Shown: piece after piece, positions 1 through 4,468 of the stretch | How the letters are laid out: every line of letters begins with the position of its first letter | Numbering within the stretch: position 1 is the stretch's first letter | From: JAGPUQ01 sp050179115 | Lineage (GTDB): Bacteria; Pseudomonadota; Gammaproteobacteria; Pseudomonadales; Porticoccaceae | Direction of reading: 5' to 3' | NCBI GenBank assembly: GCA_050179115.1 | Contig: JBFXFL010000074.1 | Location: forward strand, 1-5,442 | DNA: 5,442 nucleotides | The notes under the pieces: model-generated | What the model was told of the DNA's origin: nothing | The model's database searches: none | Seen by the model: only the letters and a program-made list of their open reading frames with translations | Position numbers and translations under genes: made by a program

Positions 1-422
1 GTGGTGTGAACCGCCTCCGTCGCCACCTCGATATCGAGAAACTGACGGGCGGCGATATCGCGTGCCAGCATGTCGTGGTTGCCGGGCACATACACCACGC
101 GGGTGCCTTCAGCGGCCTTCGCGATGATCCTGCGCAACACGGCCTGATGGCTGCCGGGCCAGTAAAAACTCCGTTTCAGTGCCCACAGATCGACGATGTC
201 GCCGATCAGATAAAGCACGTTGCACTGGGTATGCTCCAGAAAGTCGAGCAGGAACTCGGCACGGCAGCCGCGGCTGCCCAGGTGGATATCGGAGAGCCAG
301 ACGGCGTTGAGGCGTTGCGTCAGCGGAGAGATGTCCGGTTTGTCGGGGGTGCGCCGTCCGGGAAACGGCAGCGCGCCGGGTGTGTTGCCTTCAGGTGTGC
401 CGGATTCAGGGTTCCGAGCCAA
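1..422 (-). CDS. LpxH-like metallophosphoesterase (UDP-2,3-diacylglucosamine diphosphatase family), 3' end cut by window
   Basis: A calcineurin-type metallophosphoesterase; 140 codons are visible and the frame is open at the window start. Seen: SDIHLG (about residues 44-49), GDIVDLW (74-80) and PGNHD (113-117), the three N-terminal metal-binding blocks; D45, H47, D75, N115 and H116 are the expected ligands and catalytic residues. The stretch between them (RGCRAEFLLDFL, then SFYWPGSH) matches COG2908-type proteins usually named UDP-2,3-diacylglucosamine diphosphatase, which cleave the pyrophosphate in lipid A synthesis. The usual family length is roughly 250-280 residues, so about half is missing. 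The start is inferred: no ATG or GTG lies in frame near the first motif, whereas TTG at 422-420 has GGAG ten bases upstream and overlaps the glycosyltransferase end by 17 bases. This gives an unusual Pro/Gly-rich N-terminal tail of about 38 residues. True LpxH has GNRD where this has GNHD, so the exact substrate is uncertain. Confidence 0.85.
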   Translation of the reverse strand, partial: MARNPESGTPEGNTPGALPFPGRRTPDKPDISPLTQRLNAVWLSDIHLGSRGCRAEFLLDFLEHTQCNVLYLIGDIVDLWALKRSFYWPGSHQAVLRRIIAKAAEGTRVVYVPGNHDMLARDIAARQFLDIEVATEAVHT

Positions 423-1497
423 CAGGATGCATCTCCAGCGGTGGAAACAGCGGGACGTCGGGGAACCGGGTGGTGCGCCACAGTGTCGCCGACAGTGTCT
501 GAATGTCCTGGGGGCGGTGTCCGGCAGCGATCCAGCGCGCGATGGCGGCCGCCACATCCGGGTAGCGCACGCGCGCCGCGCGCCCGCCTTCGAGCCAATC
601 ACGCACCCGCGCGCCATCGAGGCGGTCCATGGTGTAACCCACCCCCAGCTGTACCAGCGCCATGGCGTTGGCGTGCTGCTCGGATTGCCCCCGTACGGGC
701 TTGACCAGCAGCTTGATGCCCAGTTGCAGGGCCTCGCTTGCCAGTTCAAAGCCGGCACTGCAAATCACGCCGCCGGAGCGGGCGAGTTCCTGGTGAAAGC
801 CGTGGCGATTGGGTCGCTGCCAGTGGATGTGCGCCGCGCAGGCTGCGACCTCGTCGGCGTCGGGGTGATACACCGCGAACCGGAAGTCGGCAAATGGCCT
901 GAGCAGCGCGTTGATGGCGGCGGGTGTCTCGAAGGGCAGGTAGACCACGATCAACCGCGCATCCTGTTCGCTGCCCAGCTCGGGCACAGGTGCCACAGGG
1001 GGCAGCAGCGGTGCGTCGAAGTGGTACCAGTGCAAACCCAGGCAGGTGTCCGCCGGTGCCGTCCAGCGCAGCAGCAGGCGCTGATGGTAGTTGCCGTCCG
1101 GTCGCGGAACCGGATAGCGAAACGCGTACTGGTGGCCGATTCCGACGCAGGGTTTGTTGCGCAGGCGCGCCGCCCAGGCAGTGACCGGTTCGAAGTCGGT
1201 GAGGACGAGATCGTAGGGGGACAGATCCAGCGCGCGGATTTCGTTCAGCAGCCGGCGCGGAGCGAATTTCCGCAGGGTTCCGAAGCTGCGCAGCCGACCC
1301 GCTTCAATGGCGAGCGTGAGGCCCTTGCAGAGACGGTAGTCGCCAAACGGCTCCATGTCGAAGAACTGGTCGGGTTCCCGCCCGGAAAACAGGTAGTCCA
1401 CGGCAAGGCCCTGATCGGCCATGGCTTTGGCCATGGCGCGGGCGCGCGTGATATGGCCGTTGCCGGTACCCTGAACGCCATAGAGGATACGCGTCAA
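406..1497 (-). CDS. GT-B glycosyltransferase, MJ1255/VC2487 family
   Basis: A 363-residue protein of the MJ1255/VC2487 family, related to the MurG/GT28-type nucleotide-sugar transferases. The N-terminus begins with a beta strand and the glycine-rich loop GVQGTGNGHITRA (residues 7-19), the acceptor-side loop of GT-B enzymes. The C-terminal half carries GGVICSAGFELASEAL (242-257) followed by VRGQSEQHANA (268-278), the expected nucleotide-sugar binding region. No signal peptide or clear membrane helix is visible, so a cytoplasmic or membrane-peripheral enzyme is inferred. The start is TTG at 1497-1495; its TTGA overlaps the TGA stop of the upstream phosphatase gene, so translation is probably coupled. 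The MJ1255-like motif lies at the very N-terminus, which supports this start. Donor and acceptor are not established for the family as I know it; a lipid acceptor is inferred from the flanking lipid-phosphate enzymes. Confidence 0.88.
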   Translation of the reverse strand: MTRILYGVQGTGNGHITRARAMAKAMADQGLAVDYLFSGREPDQFFDMEPFGDYRLCKGLTLAIEAGRLRSFGTLRKFAPRRLLNEIRALDLSPYDLVLTDFEPVTAWAARLRNKPCVGIGHQYAFRYPVPRPDGNYHQRLLLRWTAPADTCLGLHWYHFDAPLLPPVAPVPELGSEQDARLIVVYLPFETPAAINALLRPFADFRFAVYHPDADEVAACAAHIHWQRPNRHGFHQELARSGGVICSAGFELASEALQLGIKLLVKPVRGQSEQHANAMALVQLGVGYTMDRLDGARVRDWLEGGRAARVRYPDVAAAIARWIAAGHRPQDIQTLSATLWRTTRFPDVPLFPPLEMHPVGSEP

Positions 1498-2057
1498 GGG
1501 ACAAACCCGGAGGCCAGCACACCTGTCGCCAGTGACGCGACGCTGGTGCCCATCAGGGCGCCGGCGGCGATATCGGACGGAAAATGAACGCCCAGAAATA
1601 CGCGCGAGGTTCCCACCAGAACGGCCCAGCAGTACAGCGGTACCAGCAGGATTGGAAAAGCCCAGGCGGTCGCGGTAGCTACCAGGAACGCACCGCTGGT
1701 ATGGCCGGATGGAAAGCTGAACTTGTCTGCCGGAACGATGAAGCTTTCGAAGCCGGGCAGGGCGTCTGCCGGGCGGTTGCGTTTGAGGCCGCGCTTGAGG
1801 ATGGCATAGAGCGGTCGTTCGATCGCAAATGCGCCGGCCAACACCGCGAACAGGGTGACGGCGGCGCTGCGATCGGCCAGCAACAATGCCAGCGGCACGA
1901 TGAAGTAGTACGGGCCGTCAGCGGTCTTGGATATCAGGCGACCGACGGCGGTGAACAACTCGCGGCGCTTGCGGCGCATGCACCAGTTGAAGGTAAGGAT
2001 ATCGCTGTGCTGGATATAGCCCAGTACGGAATGGCGATCAGGTCGGACTCTGTTCAT
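1494..2057 (-). CDS. PAP2-family membrane phosphatase
   Basis: An integral membrane phosphatase of the PAP2 (type 2 phosphatidic acid phosphatase) superfamily, 187 residues from the ATG at 2057-2055. All three catalytic motifs are intact: K88-x6-R95-P96, PSGH at 116-119 (nucleophile-supporting H119), and S151-R152-x3-G-x-H158-x3-D162. Hydrophobic stretches near residues 52-60, 65-79, 123-148 and 163-182 fit a compact four- to six-helix protein with the active site at the outer face of the inner membrane. Relatives remove phosphate from undecaprenyl pyrophosphate, phosphatidic acid, phosphatidylglycerol phosphate or lipid A; sequence alone does not choose among these. An in-frame TTG nine bases upstream (2066) would add MAD. 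Neither start has a convincing ribosome binding site, so ATG was preferred. It is the first gene of the coupled minus-strand unit with the glycosyltransferase and the metallophosphoesterase. Confidence 0.88.
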   Translation of the reverse strand: MNRVRPDRHSVLGYIQHSDILTFNWCMRRKRRELFTAVGRLISKTADGPYYFIVPLALLLADRSAAVTLFAVLAGAFAIERPLYAILKRGLKRNRPADALPGFESFIVPADKFSFPSGHTSGAFLVATATAWAFPILLVPLYCWAVLVGTSRVFLGVHFPSDIAAGALMGTSVASLATGVLASGFVP

Positions 2058-2238
2058 GTCCGCCAAGGTTAGGGCGGGAATGTGTCAGGCTGAAAACCGC
2101 GGCATGACCGAGGGGTGACAAAGCTGCCCGGCGAGTCGACGCTGGAGGATACGGCGCGCGCAAGATTGCGACAGGCGGGAAATAATTCCAGGCGGTGCGG
2201 GGTGCACTCCACCAAAACACGCTATAAGCGCGTCGGTG

Positions 2239-2256
2239 TCCGCGCTTCCGCGCGGA
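2239..2256. repeat. GC-rich inverted repeat in the gap between the small exported-protein gene and the PAP2 gene
   Basis: TCCGCGC (2239-2245) and GCGCGGA (2250-2256) are perfect seven-base complements around a four-base loop. Read on the minus strand the loop is GGAA, a GNRA-type tetraloop. It lies 13 bases beyond the T-run of the terminator at 2270-2306 and has no T-run of its own in either direction. It may block 3' exonucleases or act as a second pause site; this is inference. In the rest of 2058-2238 I see no convincing gene or promoter. Confidence 0.5.
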
Positions 2257-2269
2257 TTGTGGTGTGCAG

Positions 2270-2306
2270 AAAAACCGGGGCCGCGCGAAACGCCGCCACG
2301 GCCCGG
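2270..2306 (-). terminator. Rho-independent terminator of the small exported-protein gene
   Basis: Read on the minus strand, CCGGGCCG (2306-2299) pairs with CGGCCCCGG (2283-2275), with one bulged base, and a smaller GCG-TTT-CGC hairpin sits inside. Five T residues (2274-2270) follow directly. It starts 7 bases after the TGA stop at 2314-2316. The T-run is short, so termination may be incomplete. Confidence 0.6.
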
Positions 2307-2313
2307 GTCTGGA

Positions 2314-2646
2314 TCAATCCTTCTTGTAACCGGCGGTAGGACAACCCAGGCACCGCTCGAAGGTGTTTCTCGCCGGCCAGCCAATCAGCGCTTCGGCGGA
2401 GTCCTTGACGTTGCCGCCAAGCGCCGAGAACGGCAGGGCGACGAGCCAGATCGCGGTGCCCAGTACGGTGGCGGTGAGCAACAGCGGTCGCCCGACCAGC
2501 AGATCGCCGGTCATTTCCATCGCGGACACCTTGTTCGGATCTGCATCCTCATCGGTGGTCGCGAATGCCGGCTGGCACAACAGCAGCGCTGCGACCAACG
2601 CCAGCGGACGTGCCACTGTACTTTTCCTGAAGGCTTGCAGTGTCAC
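2314..2646 (-). CDS. Small secreted or membrane-anchored protein of unknown function
   Basis: A 110-residue protein. It resembles a small uncharacterised gammaproteobacterial family whose members share an A-M-E-M-T-x-D-x-L-x-x-R-P block before a hydrophobic helix and a PFSALGGN motif; some are loosely labelled multidrug transporter, which this sequence does not support. Seen: a Sec-type signal peptide (basic RK at 7-8, hydrophobic 14-24, likely cleavage after AFA-29), a short acidic linker (TTDEDADPN), AMEMTGDLLVGRP (42-54), one membrane helix at about 55-76, PFSALGGN (72-79), and a tail with C99-x-x-C102 and a basic KKD end. No proper lipobox precedes C24. The frame could begin nine codons earlier at GTG 2673, but GTG 2646 follows a perfect AGGAGG by eight bases and puts the signal peptide at the N-terminus. 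It appears to be a single-gene unit with its own promoter and terminator. Confidence 0.8.
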   Translation of the reverse strand: MTLQAFRKSTVARPLALVAALLLCQPAFATTDEDADPNKVSAMEMTGDLLVGRPLLLTATVLGTAIWLVALPFSALGGNVKDSAEALIGWPARNTFERCLGCPTAGYKKD

Positions 2647-2654
2647 TGACGCTC

Positions 2655-2660
2655 CCTCCT
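2655..2660 (-). promoter_or_regulatory. Strong ribosome binding site fixing the GTG start of the small exported protein
   Basis: AGGAGG at 2660-2655 is a perfect anti-16S match, eight bases before GTG 2646-2644. It lies inside the longer open frame that begins at GTG 2673, so it favours the shorter protein. Confidence 0.8.
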
Positions 2661-2678
2661 GAGTGAGCCGCACGGACG

Positions 2679-2700
2679 TCCGCCCAAGCCACAGGGCGGA
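2679..2700 (-). promoter_or_regulatory. Stem-loop in the 5' leader of the small exported-protein gene
   Basis: On the minus strand TCCGCCC (2700-2694) pairs with GGGCGGA (2685-2679) over an eight-base loop. It lies between the predicted promoter (2714-2742) and the ribosome binding site (2655-2660). An overlapping perfect ten-base palindrome, CGGACGTCCG (2673-2682), competes for the same bases. No T-run follows, so it is not a terminator. A role in mRNA stability or regulation is inference. Confidence 0.45.
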
Positions 2701-2713
2701 TTACTACACCCGA

Positions 2714-2742
2714 AGTATAGAGAGAGTACTCATGGAAGCCAA
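2714..2742 (-). promoter_or_regulatory. Sigma-70-like promoter for the small exported-protein gene
   Basis: On the minus strand TTGGCT (2742-2737, four of six matches to TTGACA) is separated by exactly 17 bases from TATACT (2719-2714, five of six matches to TATAAT). Transcription would start near 2706 and give a leader of about 60 bases. The site lies just past the recognisable end of the VOC remnant, consistent with that gene being dead. Confidence 0.55.
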
Positions 2743-2820
2743 CGTCATGACGAGCACAGGTTCACAGACCGCGGCCAAAGTGGCCCTCTCGAATCCGTGT
2801 GTTACGGGCGTACCCCTGTC

Positions 2821-3019
2821 CTTGAAGCTCGCATGCGGACCATCCTCCGAGCACAGGTAGACGGCGCGGCGTTGACATTTGTGGGTGTTGTGAGCTTGCG
2901 CCGCGAAGCTGCCGATGTCTTCGGCGGTCTCCAGGGTCACCCTGAGGCCAGGCAGGTCGGAACGGCGGCGATCGCTCCAGGTCGCTGACGCCGATGGCGA
3001 CGTGGGAAAGTGCGCGCAT
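2821..3019 (-). pseudogene. Decayed VOC-family (glyoxalase / extradiol dioxygenase-like) gene
   Basis: The ATG at 3019-3017 is preceded by GGAG eight bases upstream and encodes MRALSHVAIGVSDLERS, the classic first strand of a VOC-fold protein with its metal-ligand histidine (HVAIGVSDLERS). After SPPF (about base 2960) the homology leaves this frame and resumes in the next one as DLPGLRVTLETAEDIGSF, then RRAVYLCSEDGPHASF, which also matches VOC proteins. Against the usual FYRDxLGL this looks like loss of about five bases at base 2959. After the ASF codons (around 2824) no VOC sequence is seen, and the frame ends at 2704 without the second beta-alpha-beta module. Intact relatives are roughly 130 residues or longer. 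Frame disruption plus the missing half indicate a pseudogene. A sequencing error could explain the frameshift but not the missing C-terminus. Confidence 0.7.
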
Positions 3020-3053
3020 AGGAAAATCTCCGCCGGTTGGGTTTTAGCCATCC

Positions 3054-3072
3054 CTGATCGATCAGAGGTCAA
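3054..3072 (-). promoter_or_regulatory. 12-base palindrome next to a minus-strand -35-like box
   Basis: CTGATCGATCAG (3054-3065) is a perfect palindrome. One base away, TTGACC on the minus strand (3072-3067) matches five of six bases of the -35 consensus and points towards the VOC remnant. No good -10 follows at 16-18 bases, so the promoter itself is weakly supported. A palindrome just downstream of a -35 box is a common operator position; whether any regulator binds here is unknown. Confidence 0.3.
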
Positions 3073-3162
3073 CTGGCGCGCACCCGTGCAGCCGGTGCTC
3101 GAGGGCGCTGCCGACAGACCGGCGGGCTCGATTTAGGTTAGCGCGGCCGAACGGTGCTGGTC

Positions 3163-3168
3163 TATAAT
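3163..3168 (+). promoter_or_regulatory. nuoA: Consensus -10 box upstream of the nuo operon
   Basis: TATAAT matches the sigma-70 -10 consensus exactly in otherwise very GC-rich DNA. No good -35 sits 16-18 bases upstream; the nearest candidate, TTAGCG at 3138-3143, has a 19-base spacer and three matches. The promoter may be weak or activator-dependent. Transcription would start near 3175 and leave a leader of about 190 bases before nuoA. Confidence 0.5.
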
Positions 3169-3199
3169 CCCGGCCCGCTGGCCCCGGGGCAATTCGAGA

Positions 3200-3225
3200 C
3201 GGTTGCCCGCATACCGGGTCAACCG
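3200..3225 (+). promoter_or_regulatory. Stem-loop 1 of the nuo leader
   Basis: CGGTTGCCCG (3200-3209) pairs with CGGG-T-CAACCG (3215-3225): ten base pairs with a single bulged T at 3219 and a five-base loop CATAC. No T-run follows, so it is not an intrinsic terminator. A self-complementary GCCCCGGGGC lies just upstream at 3181-3190. Confidence 0.5.
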
Positions 3226-3268
3226 CCGCTGGTAACCCACAGTCGGTAAATCGGTGCGGGGCTTGCCC

Positions 3269-3355
3269 ATGCGATTGGCGGAGGCCGATCTGGCCCGGAA
3301 CCCTGATCCACCCCTGAACATGACGGCCTTGTACGGCGGATTCCGCCAGGCCTAG
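3269..3355 (+). CDS. Possible 28-codon upstream reading frame before nuoA
   Basis: An ATG at 3269 opens a 28-codon frame starting MRLAEADLARN and ending in TALYGGFRQA before TAG at 3353-3355, eleven bases upstream of the nuoA ATG. A second in-frame ATG lies at 3320. GGGG seven bases before the first ATG is only a weak ribosome binding site. I recognise no protein family, and a frame of this length is expected by chance in GC-rich DNA. It is listed because it ends just before nuoA, which lacks a visible ribosome binding site, and because its 3' part covers stem-loop 3. It may be untranslated. Confidence 0.2.
   Translation: MRLAEADLARNPDPPLNMTALYGGFRQA
3273..3290 (+). promoter_or_regulatory. 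Stem-loop 2 of the nuo leader
   Basis: GATTGGC (3273-3279) pairs with GCCGATC (3284-3290), seven pairs including one G-U, closing a GGAG tetraloop. A purine-rich GGAG in a loop could be a ribosome contact or a binding site for an RNA-binding protein; this is inference. Confidence 0.45.
3325..3352 (+). promoter_or_regulatory. Stem-loop 3, immediately upstream of the nuoA start
   Basis: GGCCT (3325-3329) pairs with AGGCC (3348-3352), and GGCGG (3335-3339) pairs with CCGCC (3343-3347) around an ATT loop, with a five-base bulge TGTAC on the 5' side. It ends 14 bases before the nuoA ATG, in the place where a ribosome binding site would be expected nearby, and it lies inside the possible upstream reading frame. 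It could influence nuoA translation. Confidence 0.45.
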
Positions 3356-3366
3356 CGAAGCCTTAC

Positions 3367-3789
3367 ATGACCGAGCTATCGAAAATCTTCCCGGACTCCC
3401 CGGAATTCTGGGGTACCCTGGTGTATGTGGTCGCGGTGTTCTGGCTCTGCGGCCTGATGCTGGCGCTGTCCTGGCTGCTGGGGGGGCGCAGCGGCGCGCG
3501 CGCGCGCAACGAGCCCTTCGAGTCGGGGGTGGTGTCCGCGTCTCCGGAGCGTCTGCGGCTGTCGGCGAAATTCTATCTGGTTGCGGTGTTCTTCGTGATC
3601 TTCGATGTCGAGGCGCTGTTTCTGTACGCCTGGGCGGTATCCGTGCGCGAAGCGGGTTGGCCTGGCCTGATCGAAGCAGCGATCTTCGTCGGGGTGCTCG
3701 GCGCCAGCCTGGTGTATCTGATCCGCGTCGGCGCGCTCGACTGGTCGCCGCACACCCACCGCCGGCGTCAGTCCGGCGCTACCCGCTGA
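3367..3789 (+). CDS. nuoA: NADH:quinone oxidoreductase subunit A
   Basis: Membrane subunit of respiratory complex I, equivalent to mitochondrial ND3, at the junction of the membrane arm and the quinone chamber. At 140 residues it is close to the family's usual length. Three membrane helices are visible: about 14-38, 66-89 and 99-120. The loop after helix 1 carries RNEPFESG (47-54), the conserved ND3 loop. Helix 2 contains LSAKFYLVAVFFVIFDVEALFLYAW, with conserved acidic residues D80 and E82, and RVGALDW follows helix 3. The wording is close to the E. coli/Pseudomonas type. The ATG at 3367 is the only sensible start, but GCGAAGCCTTAC before it is a poor ribosome binding site. First gene of the nuo operon; its stop is 16 bases before nuoB. 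Confidence 0.96.
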   Translation: MTELSKIFPDSPEFWGTLVYVVAVFWLCGLMLALSWLLGGRSGARARNEPFESGVVSASPERLRLSAKFYLVAVFFVIFDVEALFLYAWAVSVREAGWPGLIEAAIFVGVLGASLVYLIRVGALDWSPHTHRRRQSGATR

Positions 3790-3805
3790 GGGCGAGGCCG
3801 ATCCC

Positions 3806-4465
3806 ATGCGATACAGCTTTACCCGCGTCGATCCCAATCGCCCCACGGGCGTTTCGCCCTTCGCCATCGAGACCGAAGAGGTCTTCACCGAGGAAGAAGT
3901 CCGCCGCAATGTACTGACCGCCAAGCTGTCCGATCTGGTGCAGTGGGGGCGCAAGCATTCGATCTGGCCCTACAACTTTGGCCTGTCATGCTGTTATGTC
4001 GAAATGGCGACCGCCTTTACCTCGACCCATGACATCGCGCGCTTTGGCGCCGAGGTAATCCGCGCGTCGCCGCGCCAGGCCGATCTGATGGTCATCGCCG
4101 GCACCTGTTTCATCAAGATGGCGCCGGTCGTGCAGCGCCTGTACGAGCAGTTGCTGGAACCCAAGTGGGTCATTTCCATGGGTGCCTGCGCCAATTCCGG
4201 TGGCATGTACGACATCTATTCCGTGGTGCAGGGCGTCGACAAGTTTCTCCCGGTGGATCTCTATGTGCCCGGCTGTCCGCCGCGGCCCGAGGCTTTTCTG
4301 CAGGGGCTGATGCTGCTGCAGGACTCGATCGGCAAGGAGCGGCGGCCGCTGTCCTGGGTGGTAGGCGATCAGGGAATTTATCAGGCCGAGATGCCGGTTC
4401 AGCGCGACCTGAAACAGGCCGGGCGCAAGGCGCAGACCGCGCTGCGCACGCCGGACGAGGTCTGA
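3806..4465 (+). CDS. nuoB: NADH:quinone oxidoreductase subunit B (N2 cluster subunit)
   Basis: Peripheral-arm subunit of complex I (PSST homologue) that holds the terminal 4Fe-4S cluster N2 and passes electrons to quinone. The 219-residue protein aligns along its whole length with E. coli NuoB. The four cluster ligands are present: the tandem C62-C63 in GLSCCYVEM, C128 in MGACANSGG and C157 in VPGCPPRP, each one residue earlier than in E. coli. Other conserved blocks are WGRKHSIWPYNFG (47-59), RASPRQADLMV (87-97) and the C-terminal LRTPDEV. The long soluble tail after residue 180 (RRPLSWVVGDQG) is typical of the E. coli type. The ATG at 3806 has GAGG eight bases upstream. It lies between nuoA and nuoCD in the usual order, with three bases before the next start. 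Confidence 0.98.
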   Translation: MRYSFTRVDPNRPTGVSPFAIETEEVFTEEEVRRNVLTAKLSDLVQWGRKHSIWPYNFGLSCCYVEMATAFTSTHDIARFGAEVIRASPRQADLMVIAGTCFIKMAPVVQRLYEQLLEPKWVISMGACANSGGMYDIYSVVQGVDKFLPVDLYVPGCPPRPEAFLQGLMLLQDSIGKERRPLSWVVGDQGIYQAEMPVQRDLKQAGRKAQTALRTPDEV

Positions 4466-4468
4466 CGG

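Larger units (their letters stand above)
3020..3366. other. Divergent intergenic region between the VOC remnant and nuoA
   Basis: This stretch of 347 bases has no recognisable gene. Its left part (3020-3072) holds the ribosome binding site of the VOC remnant, a 12-base palindrome and a minus-strand -35-like box. Its right part holds a TATAAT for the nuo operon, then a leader with three stem-loops and one short open frame. I looked for tRNA-Leu and secG, which often precede nuoA in gammaproteobacteria, and saw neither. Confidence 0.6.

Noticed and set aside
220..1587. Long plus-strand open frame of 455 codons opposite the glycosyltransferase and the metallophosphoesterase
   Set aside because: It has no recognisable motif and lies antisense to a gene with clear GT-B motifs; GC-rich DNA commonly leaves the opposite strand open.
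2115..2339. Plus-strand open frame of 74 codons in the gap before the PAP2 gene
   Set aside because: It has no ribosome binding site or recognisable motif and runs through the terminator and hairpin structures.
2673..2673. Earlier GTG start for the small exported protein
   Set aside because: It would put the perfect AGGAGG inside the coding frame and add nine residues before the signal peptide; the GTG at 2646 is ideally spaced.
2704..3072. Minus-strand open frame of 122 codons read as a whole small protein
   Set aside because: Its first third is an out-of-frame reading of the VOC start and its last third includes a promoter; only the middle matches a VOC protein, so a pseudogene explains it better.
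3170..3366. tRNA gene (tRNA-Leu) or secG upstream of nuoA
   Set aside because: No cloverleaf with a D-arm, anticodon arm and GGTTCGA-type T-loop can be built, and no frame encodes a SecG-like protein.
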